From: Neobacillus kokaensis
GTDB lineage: Bacteria > Bacillota > Bacilli > Bacillales > Cytobacillaceae
DNA length: 64,000 nt
Assembly: GCF_014656545.1 (NCBI RefSeq)
Contig: NZ_BNDS01000011.1
Location: 119,853 to 183,852 of the forward strand
Direction: 5' to 3'
Every line of letters starts with the position of its first letter. Position 1 is the stretch's first letter. This document shows, piece after piece, positions 51,262-61,189 of the stretch. The notes under the pieces were generated by a model. That model ran no database searches, was not told the origin of the DNA, and saw nothing but the letters and a program-made list of their open reading frames with translations. A program made the translations under genes and the position numbers.

Positions 51262-52530
51262 CTATTGCTTCTTAACAGATATATTCTTTCTTAAGTATGC
51301 CCAATTTTGCGGTGCTGGATAACTTAGTTCCCAATAGGTGGTTCCAGCTAGTTGATAAAGATCGACTAGTTTATACATTTCTATATAACTTCGAATATCC
51401 TCAAACCAAACAGTATGCTCTGCACCTCCCAGCCAGTAGCGATACCACGGTGCTTTAGAGGTGTTATCAAATTGGATTGACACCCATTTAGAAATAGCCT
51501 GGTTTTGAGCATGAAGAACCGGCAGTACAATCGTTTTGTTAGACGGAACTACTTTATCATGCCCATATAGCGGAAAGGCAATTTGCATTTTAGCATGAGG
51601 AATTTGGGTAATTGAGTATTGAATGACCTTTTCCATCCAATTTATCGGTGATACCGGGTCAGGCGGACCTCCGGCGTACCCATAATCCATCGTCATGACT
51701 GCAACAATGTCAGCTATTTTTGCAATCGCCGCATAGTCGTAAGCACCGATAATCCGATTGGTTGGAAGATCCTGTGTTTTTGCGGGAAGGTTCACATGAA
51801 GTATTAGGTTTCCCAATGCCGTTTTTAATTCTGTTAAAAATAATATAAAATCATGACGTCTGGCCGGCGGGATAAATTCGAAATCTACACTTACGCCGCC
51901 GAATCTTCGCTGTCTCGCTAAATTAACAAGACTAGAAGTTAAATTTTTACGAAATGTTGGATTTTCTAGCACTCTGCCCACAAGCTCTGCACTAAAACCT
52001 TCATACGTAATATTTTGTACGACTAATAATGGCGTAATATTTAATTGCCTGCTTCTAGTGACAATTGCACTGTCATCCACAAGATTATATGCCCAGCCCT
52101 GCTCTGTTAGTGAATAGGCGACAGCAGCTAAGTATGTCAGTTGATTTCCAAGATAATTGAGTGTAGCAATATTTGCACTGACTGTCGAGGGCATCATAAA
52201 ACCTAACGTTTGGATGGCTAATTTTAATGGTGTTGGAATTGTAATAATCTGCCCTATCGAAAGCCGGGATGGTTTAATGCCTGGATTGGCTTGGATAATT
52301 GTTGAAGGAGCAATCTGAAACTCCTGGGCCAATTTCCATATCACATCACCTGCTTTTATTTTATGAGTGCGGTGTGGCAGCATGTTATCTGGAATATATA
52401 GTGCAAGCCCGGGTACAAGGGCACCTGCAGCTGTTAACCCATTTACTTCTATAATGGTCTGAATTGAAACACCATACGTCGCGGAAATCTTCCATAAGGT
52501 GTCACCAGCACTCACAACATGAACTGCCAT
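51262..52530 (-). CDS. LysM-GH18 spore peptidoglycan hydrolase (YaaH/SleL-like), 422 aa
   Basis: Two LysM domains are at the N-terminus (VVSAGDTLWKISATYGVSIQ, residues 4-48; HKIKAGDVIWKLAQEFQIAP, about 55-98) and bind peptidoglycan. The glycosyl hydrolase 18 barrel fills the rest, with the DxxDxDxE-type catalytic segment FGGVSVDFEFIPPARRHDF near residue 210 and MTMDYGYAGGPPDPVSPINW near 285. There is no signal peptide, as is usual for spore-associated enzymes of the YaaH/YdhD/SleL group, which cut cortex glycan. Start ATG 52530 follows AAAGGAGAGTGATAGG. Confidence 0.9.
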   Translation of the reverse strand: MAVHVVSAGDTLWKISATYGVSIQTIIEVNGLTAAGALVPGLALYIPDNMLPHRTHKIKAGDVIWKLAQEFQIAPSTIIQANPGIKPSRLSIGQIITIPTPLKLAIQTLGFMMPSTVSANIATLNYLGNQLTYLAAVAYSLTEQGWAYNLVDDSAIVTRSRQLNITPLLVVQNITYEGFSAELVGRVLENPTFRKNLTSSLVNLARQRRFGGVSVDFEFIPPARRHDFILFLTELKTALGNLILHVNLPAKTQDLPTNRIIGAYDYAAIAKIADIVAVMTMDYGYAGGPPDPVSPINWMEKVIQYSITQIPHAKMQIAFPLYGHDKVVPSNKTIVLPVLHAQNQAISKWVSIQFDNTSKAPWYRYWLGGAEHTVWFEDIRSYIEMYKLVDLYQLAGTTYWELSYPAPQNWAYLRKNISVKKQ

Positions 52531-52689
52531 CCTATCACTCTCCTTTATACCATCTTATGGGGAAAAAGCTTTAATATACTTAAACAGTTATGAAGAACTG
52601 GGCAACGACTTCTCATAAATCATTTCCTCTGTTATACAAAAAAACTTCTTGGCCCTCGGTTTGCTAACAATTTTTTGGTACTGAAAATG

Positions 52690-52729
52690 AAAAAACCCTG
52701 CATTCACCGAAGCGAACCCAGGGTTTTTT
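52690..52729 (-). terminator. Terminator of the M6 protease gene
   Basis: AAAAAACCCTG and CAGGGTTTTTT flank an imperfect inner stem, two bases after the stop. Confidence 0.9.
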
Positions 52730-52730
52730 G

Positions 52731-54569
52731 CTATTTTTGTGATTCATTAAAATTATAGAAGAATTTCGCAGTAATGGATCCGTCTGAATTTTCCTTTACA
52801 TCCGTTACATGGATTCCCGAATCAGCCGGTACACTGCTGAAGCCTTTCCAGAAATAATAGGAACCTGAGTGGACGTTTCCGGATACCGGCGTAATTTGGC
52901 TGCCAGTTTTAAAGAAATCGCCGGCATCACCGCGGTTGACGTTCTTTTCAAGATCATACTTTCCATCAGCCTGAAGTACAGATAAGCCGTAATGTGTCAC
53001 AACCGTACCGTTGCTGGCTGTTTGCGTCTGGTTATATTGGAATCGTTTGTTCATCCAGTTTTCAACGTTATTTGGGCGGAAACCGGCAGTTTGATAGAGT
53101 GATAGTACATTTTCATCGACATGCCATGCAACTAATCCATGGGCCTCGCTACCTTGTCGGATTAAGCCTTTGTTAAAGCCTTTTTGCTGGACATTTTCGA
53201 ATAAGAAATACTCAGTTCCATTTGACCCAGGCACTTCCATTTTAACAATTGCATTATTAGAAGTCGCTGCATTCACCGGCGGCAATGTAATCGTTTGAAT
53301 CCCATCCTCAGGCTTAACGACTCTTGGTTGTGCCCAGCCGAGGAAGATTTTTGAATATGGATCAAAATGGGTCGGTGAGTTACCAGAATAGGCTGCAGCA
53401 TTTGGATATCTCATCCATGAACCGCCTGACATCATCGAATAGTTTCCTGTTCCCTCGGAGCTATATACTGTATCATAGAAGTCCGGCAGCCCAAGTGCAT
53501 GGCCGAATTCGTGGGCAAACACGCCTGCTTGTCCAGGGAATGGACCCGTTTTTGATGCCTCGTCATATCCGCCGGTCGCTTGATTGTAACCAGCTACATT
53601 TCCTCCGATTTCCGGCTGAACATTGTAATTATTCACGAGAACACCATCAAGTGTATGGTCTTTAATAAACTCGGCATACCAAGTGTTCCATTCTTCATCT
53701 GTCTCCACACCATCCTGATTCAAATCTGCTGCAGGCTTACCAGTTTCATAATACTTTCCATAGTATAGCGCACTTAAGGCGTTCCACTTATGAGACCAGA
53801 TTTGGGCCGGGTCTCCGCTAAATTCTGCACCTGTCCCTTCGTGAACGATAAACACGTTTGGAACTTGTCCTTTAACAGCATATTTTGAATAATCTACTAT
53901 ACTATCAGCAGCTTTAAATAGATCCGTTACCAATTCACCAATTTTAGCATCGCCATTCTCATTCCCATTTACTTTCTGATTCAAATAATAGGAAGCCCCT
54001 TTTGGCAGTTCCACCCACACTAAGTCAGTGTTTTCTTTCCTGACTAATTTTACTTTTCCATAGCTCGATTCTTTATAAATATTTTGCATGGTGCTGTCTG
54101 TTGGTGCTTTTTCGCCTTTATATTCTGCATATTGTTTGAACTCGTCTAATTCATAGGGATTATAGTGGTCGCCAAAGATTAAATCTTCTATTAATTTTGG
54201 CGGTACTTGTCCCGGATAATCGCCAAGCGGCTCATCCCCTTCTTTAAACTTTGCCAAGATAACAAGTACTGGGACATCACCAACAGCGCTTTGATATTTT
54301 ACATGGTTATTGCCAGCCTGCTGAAATTTTGTTCCCAGCTGTACCGCTGCTTTTTCTGCCGGATCTTTCTTTGATAAGTCCTTCCCTAACTCTTTAGCCT
54401 TATCGCTCAACTCCGGTGAAGCGCTTACATAATGGGCCAAGCTTAATTCAGATGATTTTGTTACCGATGCTGCCTTTGTTTTTGCGCCGTCATACTGGCC
54501 TCCTGTAAAAACTACGCTTCCCGCTAATGCTAGAGCAAATGCGGATTTTGAAAGAACCTTTAACATCAT
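52731..54569 (-). CDS. M6-family secreted metalloprotease (immune inhibitor A-like), 612 aa
   Basis: A signal peptide (SKSAFALALAGSVVF) leads to a propeptide and an M6 catalytic domain. The zinc motif is HEFGHALGLPDFYD (HExxH-x8-D) near residue 360, and the domain has YNPYELDEFKQYAEYKGEK and GAEFSGDPAQIWSHKW earlier. The C-terminal part (about 440-610) is beta-rich, with YHYGLS-type repeats. It is shorter than B. thuringiensis InhA (about 800 aa) and lacks the extra C-terminal domains. I chose ATG 54569 with GAGGGG upstream. Confidence 0.85.
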   Translation of the reverse strand: MMLKVLSKSAFALALAGSVVFTGGQYDGAKTKAASVTKSSELSLAHYVSASPELSDKAKELGKDLSKKDPAEKAAVQLGTKFQQAGNNHVKYQSAVGDVPVLVILAKFKEGDEPLGDYPGQVPPKLIEDLIFGDHYNPYELDEFKQYAEYKGEKAPTDSTMQNIYKESSYGKVKLVRKENTDLVWVELPKGASYYLNQKVNGNENGDAKIGELVTDLFKAADSIVDYSKYAVKGQVPNVFIVHEGTGAEFSGDPAQIWSHKWNALSALYYGKYYETGKPAADLNQDGVETDEEWNTWYAEFIKDHTLDGVLVNNYNVQPEIGGNVAGYNQATGGYDEASKTGPFPGQAGVFAHEFGHALGLPDFYDTVYSSEGTGNYSMMSGGSWMRYPNAAAYSGNSPTHFDPYSKIFLGWAQPRVVKPEDGIQTITLPPVNAATSNNAIVKMEVPGSNGTEYFLFENVQQKGFNKGLIRQGSEAHGLVAWHVDENVLSLYQTAGFRPNNVENWMNKRFQYNQTQTASNGTVVTHYGLSVLQADGKYDLEKNVNRGDAGDFFKTGSQITPVSGNVHSGSYYFWKGFSSVPADSGIHVTDVKENSDGSITAKFFYNFNESQK

Positions 54570-54715
54570 AACACCCCTCTTTATTTTATAATTCAAATTT
54601 ATCAGAATAGTATTCTCTCAAAAAGAATCAAAATGCCTACTTTTTTAATCTATTTCGGAATCCGTAATATAGTCTAATTAACTTATATAACTCATTGCAC
54701 TAGGTCCAATAACCT

Positions 54716-54743
54716 AAAAAAGGACCTGTAACTCAGGTCCCTT
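54716..54743 (-). terminator. Terminator of the helicase gene
   Basis: Minus-strand GGACCTG and CAGGTCC pair around AGTTA, followed by TTTTTT. Confidence 0.9.
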
Positions 54744-54751
54744 TAAGACTC

Positions 54752-57325
54752 CTATTCATCTTCATTCCAATATTTTTTAAACCTAGTCCGATAGCAGGCA
54801 TCACAGGTAGGAAACGGGTGGTCCCACGGGAGTTTTTTACCACAGTTTTTACACTTTTTCACAAACTTTTTAATATCCGTTTTTAGCCGTTCTTGGACTT
54901 TATCACTGATTCCTTCACGCAGACGCTCCCAATAAATCGCTTCTGTCCGCTCTTCTAACCTATATAAGAATAATAAGTGAAGTCCAACTGCTTTATAGCT
55001 TAGCTCTAATTCCTCTAAACTGTCTTCTTTGACAGGAGGCTCCGGGAGTTCTTCATGATGAATAATCGCGTACATTGTCTCTTCCCATTGCCGTGTTAGG
55101 ACTCCTTCGTTTTTGGAAAAAGGCAGATGTAAAAAGCCGTATAAATCCATCAATGGCAGCCTAGCTTCAATTTCTGTTCCGGCGATTCTTTGATAGAGTG
55201 AACGTTCCTCTGTTAGTGAAGCTTTCTTTGTTCCTTTAGGACTTTTAAATTTCTCCCATAATTCAAAGAAGGTTCCTAGGTCATGATGATAGCGCTGGAA
55301 TCGTTCAAACACTGAATTCGTTGGAGCGATGGCAAACGTTTGAACTGGCCTGTCTTCCTGCATAAGCAGGCTCCGCATTTTTTTTACATCATTGGTAAAA
55401 GCAACTTTACCGACGTCATAGATGCCTTTGCGGCCGGCACGGCCAGCAATTTGCTTCACTTCCTGAGAAGTTAACAGCCTTCTTCTAGTACCATCGAATT
55501 TTTCATTTTCTAAAAAGACAATACGGCGGATTGGCAAATTTAATCCCATTCCGATTGCATCCGTTGCCACAATCACTTTTGTCTTTCCTTTGTTAAACAG
55601 TTCGATTTGCTTTTTGCGCGTTTCAGGCGGCATGCTGCCATATATCATACTGGCTGAATGGCCGTCATTTTGCAGCCTTGAAGCCATTTCAAGAACACGC
55701 CGTCTTGAAAAACAAATTAAGGCATCGCCCTTTTTAACATGTTTAATATCAAATTTCTTAGGCTCCACCTCAAGTGGTGTATCACGTGTGTACTCATTGA
55801 TGTCAATCTCTGCATTACCTAAAAGCTCAAGCAGCATTTCCTTAGAATTACGGCTCCCGATGATATGAACTTCTTCAGCATTGGCTTTCGTTATCGCCTT
55901 ATACCAGGAAAATCCACGGTCTTTATCTGTTATCATCTGTGCTTCATCAATCACAACAACATGATAATATTCTTTTTCATGGAACATTTCCACTGTGCAG
56001 GAGATATGTTTAGCGTTAGGAACGATTTTTTCCTCTTCACCCGTCTTTAATGAACAAGGAGTTCCCTCTGCATTTAATTTATCATGCACTTCAAGGGCTA
56101 ACAGTCTTAACGGCGCTAAATACAATCCGCTTTCCGCTTGTTTCATTCTTTCCAAGGCGTGATGCGTTTTTCCGGTATTTGTTTCGCCAATATGAAGAAC
56201 ATAACGGACATTACGTTTGGAGGAAGGGTCGTATTCCTCACCAAAGATATCCTGCATCATGCGCTCTTCTTCTTCTCTTTTGCGCTGCAGTTCCGCTTGT
56301 TCCTCTGCATGTCGCCTTTCACGCTCTTCAAGGTTTCTATCTAACATCTCTTGATGAATTGTCACATCAAACGGTATTTCCGCAAGTCGAAGTAGATCAG
56401 AAACATATTCCTCCTGAATATCTTCAAGAAAGATTCCTACAATATCATACAGTAAATCATCAATGCTGCCCTTTACAAAAGAAACCGACAGCTGCTCATG
56501 GAACGTATCGAAAAACTTATTTCTAAAATTGATTGGAAGCTCTTCAAACACTTTCTGTGGAATTAATTCTGATAAATAATCCGAAATTAACCCCTCATAC
56601 ACATAAAAGTACGTTTCATATTCAAAATAACTCCGGCCCCAGCCCAGTGTCTTTTGAATATCTCCGGTCAGTTCGTCAAAAAAAGCAGCAACTGTTGTAA
56701 AGGATACAGGATTAAACGCACCTTCCTCTTCTAACTTTTCTTCAAGTGCAAAGGTATCTACAGATTTAAATTTGACATTGTTTTTAAAATCGGCTGCTAA
56801 TTGTTTCGCCACAAAATGGCGGACATATAAATAAAGAAGTTGATAATTCTCCTCAATCATGATATTTGCTGCTTTATCAATTTCTTTTTCAAGATGAAGC
56901 TTAGTTTCCTCCAACCGCTTTTCTTGCTGCCTTTTTATGTAGTTTTGTTTTGCTTGTTCATAACGATTGGCCCATTCTTCGTCCTGCCCCTCGAAATTTT
57001 CCAATACCCAGTTAAGTGTATTAAACGGCTGATATTCCCGCATTTCATCACGAAACAACTTATTAATCAGCTTACGGTCGACACCTTGCACCTCATATCC
57101 TTTTTCACTTAAAAATTGCTTCTTTTCTATTTTTGGTACATCATTCGTCGATTTGTTCAGCCAAACATTGACCCAAATTTGTTCAATGTAATGGCTGCGT
57201 TCGCTAATATATTGCGCAAATGAAGGCAGTACAGCCTTTGTCTCCAAATAATAGTCAATATCCTGATACACTTTTAATTTTGTATGTTCGATTGCTTGAG
57301 GGTAAATCGTGATGAGTTTGCTCAT
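54752..57325 (-). CDS. SUV3-like DExH RNA helicase with C-terminal zinc ribbon, 857 aa
   Basis: The central helicase core starts near residue 375. Motif I is HIGETNTGKTHHALERMKQ, then YLAPLRLLALEVHDKL, ISCTVEM, motif II VVVIDEAQMITD, and in the second RecA domain VIVATDAIGMGLNLP and EVKQIAGRAGRKG. These blocks are those of the mitochondrial SUV3/bacterial homologue family (GxTNxGKT, DExQM) rather than Ski2 or RecQ. The N-terminal 370 residues are helical, with a charged coiled coil (about 325-360, RERRHAEEQAELQRKREEEE). The C-terminus has CKNCGKKLPWDHPFPTCDAC, a CxxC zinc ribbon. The start has GAGAGGAGGGGGTATA upstream. A LexA-type box overlies its -35. Confidence 0.87.
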   Translation of the reverse strand: MSKLITIYPQAIEHTKLKVYQDIDYYLETKAVLPSFAQYISERSHYIEQIWVNVWLNKSTNDVPKIEKKQFLSEKGYEVQGVDRKLINKLFRDEMREYQPFNTLNWVLENFEGQDEEWANRYEQAKQNYIKRQQEKRLEETKLHLEKEIDKAANIMIEENYQLLYLYVRHFVAKQLAADFKNNVKFKSVDTFALEEKLEEEGAFNPVSFTTVAAFFDELTGDIQKTLGWGRSYFEYETYFYVYEGLISDYLSELIPQKVFEELPINFRNKFFDTFHEQLSVSFVKGSIDDLLYDIVGIFLEDIQEEYVSDLLRLAEIPFDVTIHQEMLDRNLEERERRHAEEQAELQRKREEEERMMQDIFGEEYDPSSKRNVRYVLHIGETNTGKTHHALERMKQAESGLYLAPLRLLALEVHDKLNAEGTPCSLKTGEEEKIVPNAKHISCTVEMFHEKEYYHVVVIDEAQMITDKDRGFSWYKAITKANAEEVHIIGSRNSKEMLLELLGNAEIDINEYTRDTPLEVEPKKFDIKHVKKGDALICFSRRRVLEMASRLQNDGHSASMIYGSMPPETRKKQIELFNKGKTKVIVATDAIGMGLNLPIRRIVFLENEKFDGTRRRLLTSQEVKQIAGRAGRKGIYDVGKVAFTNDVKKMRSLLMQEDRPVQTFAIAPTNSVFERFQRYHHDLGTFFELWEKFKSPKGTKKASLTEERSLYQRIAGTEIEARLPLMDLYGFLHLPFSKNEGVLTRQWEETMYAIIHHEELPEPPVKEDSLEELELSYKAVGLHLLFLYRLEERTEAIYWERLREGISDKVQERLKTDIKKFVKKCKNCGKKLPWDHPFPTCDACYRTRFKKYWNEDE

Positions 57326-57353
57326 TATACCCCCTCCTCTCTATTGCATATTT

Positions 57354-57388
57354 ATTATATCATTATTTCTAATTCAGAACGAACGTTC
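57354..57388 (-). promoter_or_regulatory. Helicase promoter with overlapping LexA (DinR) box
   Basis: On the minus strand the -10 is TATAAT (57359 to 57354) and, 17 bp upstream, the -35 position is 57382 to 57377 (TCGTTC). The plus strand there reads AGAACGAACGTTCC (57376-57389), which matches 13 of 14 positions of CGAACRNRYGTTYC, with core GAAC-N4-GTTC at 57377-57388. The box covers the whole -35, the usual place for SOS repression. Confidence 0.65.
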
Positions 57389-57391
57389 CGA

Positions 57392-57586
57392 CTATAAATT
57401 ATGGCACTCACAATATTGCTCGACCAACGCTTCAATTTTGTTCAAATCAGGAAATTTCCCGGAGAACTGGAACTTAATTTCCTCAATAAATTCTTCCTTA
57501 TCATTATATACATGGATTGCTCCATTTTGCTGAATCACACTATATTCTGGCACAAACCGATAGCCGCTGCGTTCAATGGCTCCCAT
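57392..57586 (-). CDS. Small conserved protein, 64 aa, possibly YbxH-like
   Basis: The short acidic protein reads MGAIERSGYRFVPEYSVIQQ at the start and continues with an amphipathic EEFIEEIKFQFSGKFPDLNK to a final CECHNL. The start has AAAAGGGGGCAGTAAAA upstream. The frame is free of stops and its amino acid composition is natural, so I believe it is real. It recalls the YbxH family of Bacillus, of unknown function, but I am not certain. It lies between ppdK and the helicase gene, and the LexA box begins a few bases after its stop. Confidence 0.65.
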   Translation of the reverse strand: MGAIERSGYRFVPEYSVIQQNGAIHVYNDKEEFIEEIKFQFSGKFPDLNKIEALVEQYCECHNL

Positions 57587-57647
57587 TTTTACTGCCCCCT
57601 TTTTTTAAAAATAGTATTCGCTCAAATGTACTGTACTAATCCCATGA

Positions 57648-57678
57648 TAAAAAAAGAGGACGGCATTGCCATCCCCTT
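57648..57678 (-). terminator. Terminator of the ccpN-yqfL-ppdK operon
   Basis: Minus-strand GGGGATGGCA and TGCCGTCCTC pair with one mismatch on each arm, followed by TTTTTTT, seven bases after the ppdK stop. Confidence 0.85.
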
Positions 57679-57684
57679 TATCAT

Positions 57685-60354
57685 TTATGCTGTTGTAACC
57701 ACTTCTTCTCTCTTCGCTTCATGACGAATCGTTGCCTGTGCTGCAGCAAGCCGCGCGAGAGGTACACGGTATGGTGAACAGCTGACATAATCTAAGCCAG
57801 TTCTGTAGCAAAAGTCTATCGAGCTCTTTTCACCACCGTGCTCACCGCATATCCCTGTCTTTAATGAAGGTTTGGTCGCACGCCCAAGTTTCACACCAGT
57901 CTCTACTAATTTTCCGACGCCATCTTGGTCAAGGACTGCAAATGGATTTTCCGGCAGTACTTTATTTTCAATATAGGCCTGCAGGAATTTTCCTTCTGCG
58001 TCATCACGGCTATATCCGAATGTCGTTTGTGTTAAGTCATTCGTTCCAAATGAGAAGAAATCGGCTTCTTCGGCAATTTGATCCGCCGTTAATGCGGCGC
58101 GCGGAATCTCTATCATCGTACCGATGGTATAATCAAAGTTCTTACCTGTTTCTTCCTGTACCTTAAGGGCGGCTGCTACAACCAGCTGGCGCATCTGTTT
58201 TAACTCATTGACATGGCCAACAAGCGGAATCATGATTTCAGGCTGTACGGACATGCCTTTTTCTGCTAATGTAGCTGCAGCATAGAAAATCGCTTTTGCC
58301 TGCATATCATATATTTCCGGATAAATCATACCTAAGCGGCAGCCACGATGACCAAGCATAGGGTTAAATTCATCCAATTGACGAACCTTTTTCAATAATT
58401 GTTCCTTTTGTTTCAATTCCTGTGATTGCGGGTCTAAAATTTGCAGCTTTGTTACTTCGATTAGCAATTCTTCCTTGTTTGGTAAAAATTCATGTAACGG
58501 TGGGTCAAGTAAGCGGATTGTTACAGGGAATCCCTGCATCGCCTCAAAGATTCCTTCAAAGTCTTCTTGCTGCATTGGCAGCAGCTGCTCTAATGCTTCC
58601 ATTCTTTCGCCATAATTTTCTGCTAAAATCATTTTTTGTACAATCGGAATCCGTTTTAAGTCCATAAACATATGCTCAGTCCGGCATAAACCGATTCCAC
58701 CGGCACCAAATTCAAATGATTTTTTCGCATCCTCAGGATTGTCGGCATTTGCACGGACACCAATTTTACGTTCTTCGTCAGCCCAAGCAAGTAATTGCTG
58801 GAATTCTTCAGATAGCTCAGGGTCAATCATTGGGATCTCCCCAAGCATGATCTCACCGGTAGAACCATCTACAGTAATGATATCGCCGTGGCGAATGACC
58901 GTTTCACCAACCGTAAATTGTTTGCCCTTCATATCAATTTTTAATGCCTCACAACCACATATACAAGCTTTCCCCATTCCGCGTGCAACAACTGCAGCAT
59001 GGCTGGTCATACCGCCTCGGCTTGTTAGAATCGCCTGGGACGCAACCATCCCATGAATATCATCAGGTGTGGTTTCTGGTGATACAAGAATAACTTTTTT
59101 ACCTTCGTTGCCTAATTGCTCAGCCTCATCGGCATCGAAAACTACCTGTCCAGTGGCAGCACCAGGTGATGCCGGCAAGCCTTTCGCTAAAATCATTTTC
59201 TCTGCTGAATCATCAATTCTGCGGTGCAGCAGTTGATTTAATTGATCAGGATCGACACGGAGCAGTGCTGTCTTTCTATCAATGATTCCCTCTTTTTCCA
59301 TGTCTACAGCAATGCGAATAGCTGCTTGAGCGGTACGTTTGCCATTACGTGTCTGGAGAATAAATAACTTGCCGCGTTCAACGGTGAATTCAATATCCTG
59401 CATTTCTTTGTAATGCTGCTCAAGACGGTGGCAAGTATCAGCAAATTGCTGGAAAACCCCAGGCATTTCTTCTTTCAAGGTAGCAATTGGCTGTGGTGTA
59501 CGGATTCCAGCAACTACGTCTTCTCCTTGGGCGTTAATTAAGTATTCCCCATATAGGAGTGGTTCTCCAGTTGATGGATTTCTTGTAAAAGCTACGCCTG
59601 TGCCTGAATCATCTCCCATATTTCCAAATACCATACTTTGAACATTCACCGCTGTACCTAAATGATCAGGAATTTTATTCAAGCGGCGATAAACAATAGC
59701 TCTCTGATTATTCCAAGAATTAAACACGGCATTAATCGCTAGAAAAAGCTGTTCCTTTGGATCCTGCGGGAACTCTTTTCTTGTATGCTTCTTCACAATT
59801 CCTTTGTAACCAATAATAACTTCTTGCCAATCTTCAGCTGTCATTTCAGGGTCATTAGTATATCCTTTTTGTTCACGTGTTTCCTCTAATAATTGTTCAA
59901 AGAAAAACGTATCGATTTCAAGAACTACATTACTAAACATTTGAATGAAACGACGGTAGGAATCATACGCAAATCGGGGATTATTTGTCAATTTGGCCAT
60001 GCCGACAACGGTTTCATCATTCATTCCAAGATTTAAAATTGTATCCATCATACCAGGCATTGAAAAAACAGAGCCTGAACGTACAGAAACAAGAAGCGGA
60101 TTTTGCGGATCCCCTAATTTTTTCCCCATTTTTTCTTCTAAAGCAGCAAGGGCATCTAAGGTCTGTTTTTCTACTAATGTAGGGATGGATTTACTAGATT
60201 CATAGTAGGCATTGCAAGCTTGTGTTGTTATCGTAAAACCAAAAGGAACAGGCAGACCGATTTTTGTCATTTCTGCTAGATTTGCACCTTTTCCGCCGAG
60301 CAATTCCCGCATATTGCCGTTTCCTTCATGAAACAAATATACAAATTTCTCCAT
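57685..60354 (-). CDS. ppdK: Pyruvate, phosphate dikinase, 889 aa
   Basis: PPDK interconverts pyruvate, ATP and phosphate with PEP, AMP and pyrophosphate. The N-terminal ATP-grasp domain opens GGKGANLAEMTKIGLPVPFGF. The phosphohistidine domain has LTSRGGMTSHAAVVARGMGK near residue 455, with the catalytic His and the Thr that regulatory protein targets. The C-terminal PEP barrel has GLCRTEHMFM and FSFGTNDLTQTTFGYSRDD. The length is normal for bacterial PPDK. It starts three bases after yqfL with GAGGAGCTTATAACT. In this operon it probably runs toward PEP, i.e. gluconeogenesis. Confidence 0.95.
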   Translation of the reverse strand: MEKFVYLFHEGNGNMRELLGGKGANLAEMTKIGLPVPFGFTITTQACNAYYESSKSIPTLVEKQTLDALAALEEKMGKKLGDPQNPLLVSVRSGSVFSMPGMMDTILNLGMNDETVVGMAKLTNNPRFAYDSYRRFIQMFSNVVLEIDTFFFEQLLEETREQKGYTNDPEMTAEDWQEVIIGYKGIVKKHTRKEFPQDPKEQLFLAINAVFNSWNNQRAIVYRRLNKIPDHLGTAVNVQSMVFGNMGDDSGTGVAFTRNPSTGEPLLYGEYLINAQGEDVVAGIRTPQPIATLKEEMPGVFQQFADTCHRLEQHYKEMQDIEFTVERGKLFILQTRNGKRTAQAAIRIAVDMEKEGIIDRKTALLRVDPDQLNQLLHRRIDDSAEKMILAKGLPASPGAATGQVVFDADEAEQLGNEGKKVILVSPETTPDDIHGMVASQAILTSRGGMTSHAAVVARGMGKACICGCEALKIDMKGKQFTVGETVIRHGDIITVDGSTGEIMLGEIPMIDPELSEEFQQLLAWADEERKIGVRANADNPEDAKKSFEFGAGGIGLCRTEHMFMDLKRIPIVQKMILAENYGERMEALEQLLPMQQEDFEGIFEAMQGFPVTIRLLDPPLHEFLPNKEELLIEVTKLQILDPQSQELKQKEQLLKKVRQLDEFNPMLGHRGCRLGMIYPEIYDMQAKAIFYAAATLAEKGMSVQPEIMIPLVGHVNELKQMRQLVVAAALKVQEETGKNFDYTIGTMIEIPRAALTADQIAEEADFFSFGTNDLTQTTFGYSRDDAEGKFLQAYIENKVLPENPFAVLDQDGVGKLVETGVKLGRATKPSLKTGICGEHGGEKSSIDFCYRTGLDYVSCSPYRVPLARLAAAQATIRHEAKREEVVTTA

Positions 60355-60356
60355 AG

Positions 60357-61172
60357 TTATAAGCTCCTCTCTTTTTTCAACACATCTAAAATTAAACCGG
60401 CTGTTTCTTCTACTGCTTTATTAGAGACATTAATGATTGGGCAGCCGACCCGTTTCATAATTTTTTCAGCATAATCCAGTTCATCGAGAATTCGCTGAAA
60501 GCTTGCATAGTTTGCCTGCGAGCCTAGGCCTAATGCTTTCAGACGTTCTTTGCGAATCTCATTTAATTTATCTGGTGAAATGATTAAGCCAATGCAATTT
60601 TTCCTTGGTATTTGAAATAATTCATCTGGCGGCGGTACTTCAGGAACAAGCGGGACATTGGCAACCTTAAACCGCTTATGCGCCAAATACATCGACAGCG
60701 GCGTTTTCGATGTCCTCGATACCCCGATTAACACAATATCTGCTTTTAAAATTCCCCTTGGATCGCGGCCATCATCATATTTAACCGCAAATTCAATTGC
60801 CTCAATTTTCCGAAAATATTCTTCGTCTAATTTCCTCATTAACCCTGGCTGATGATGCGGTTCCTGATTAAACTTGGCAGAAAAAGCATTCATTAATGGA
60901 CTAAGCAAATCCACTGCGACAAGATCTTCTTCAGCCGCCCTTTGGTCCAAATACTCCTTTAAGGCTGGAATAACAATCGTGTAGGCAATCAGTGAATTTC
61001 CCTTTTTGGCTAGCAAGATAACATCTTCTATATCCTCAATGTCATCTACATATGAATTGCGGCGAATCTCCACGTGTCCGCCGTTAAACTGCGTTGCCAC
61101 AGCTTTTACAACCAGCTCAGCCGTTTCGCCGACCGAGTCTGATATGACATAGACAACTTGTTTCTGTTTCAA
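60357..61172 (-). CDS. yqfL: PPDK regulatory kinase/pyrophosphorylase, YqfL (DUF299), 271 aa
   Basis: This bifunctional regulator inactivates PPDK by ADP-dependent phosphorylation of the active-site Thr and reactivates it by phosphorolysis. The N-terminal VVYVISDSVGETAELVVKAV and the P-loop VLIGVSRTSKTPLSMYLAHK near residue 150 are family signatures. The C-terminal CPIINVSNKAVEETAGLIL is conserved. The start appears to be TTG 61172 with AAGGGGAGCTGCTGCC upstream. In B. subtilis, yqfL follows ccpN although ppdK is absent. Here its client follows directly, which explains its function. Confidence 0.93.
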   Translation of the reverse strand: MKQKQVVYVISDSVGETAELVVKAVATQFNGGHVEIRRNSYVDDIEDIEDVILLAKKGNSLIAYTIVIPALKEYLDQRAAEEDLVAVDLLSPLMNAFSAKFNQEPHHQPGLMRKLDEEYFRKIEAIEFAVKYDDGRDPRGILKADIVLIGVSRTSKTPLSMYLAHKRFKVANVPLVPEVPPPDELFQIPRKNCIGLIISPDKLNEIRKERLKALGLGSQANYASFQRILDELDYAEKIMKRVGCPIINVSNKAVEETAGLILDVLKKERSL

Positions 61173-61189
61173 AATGGCAGCAGCTCCCC

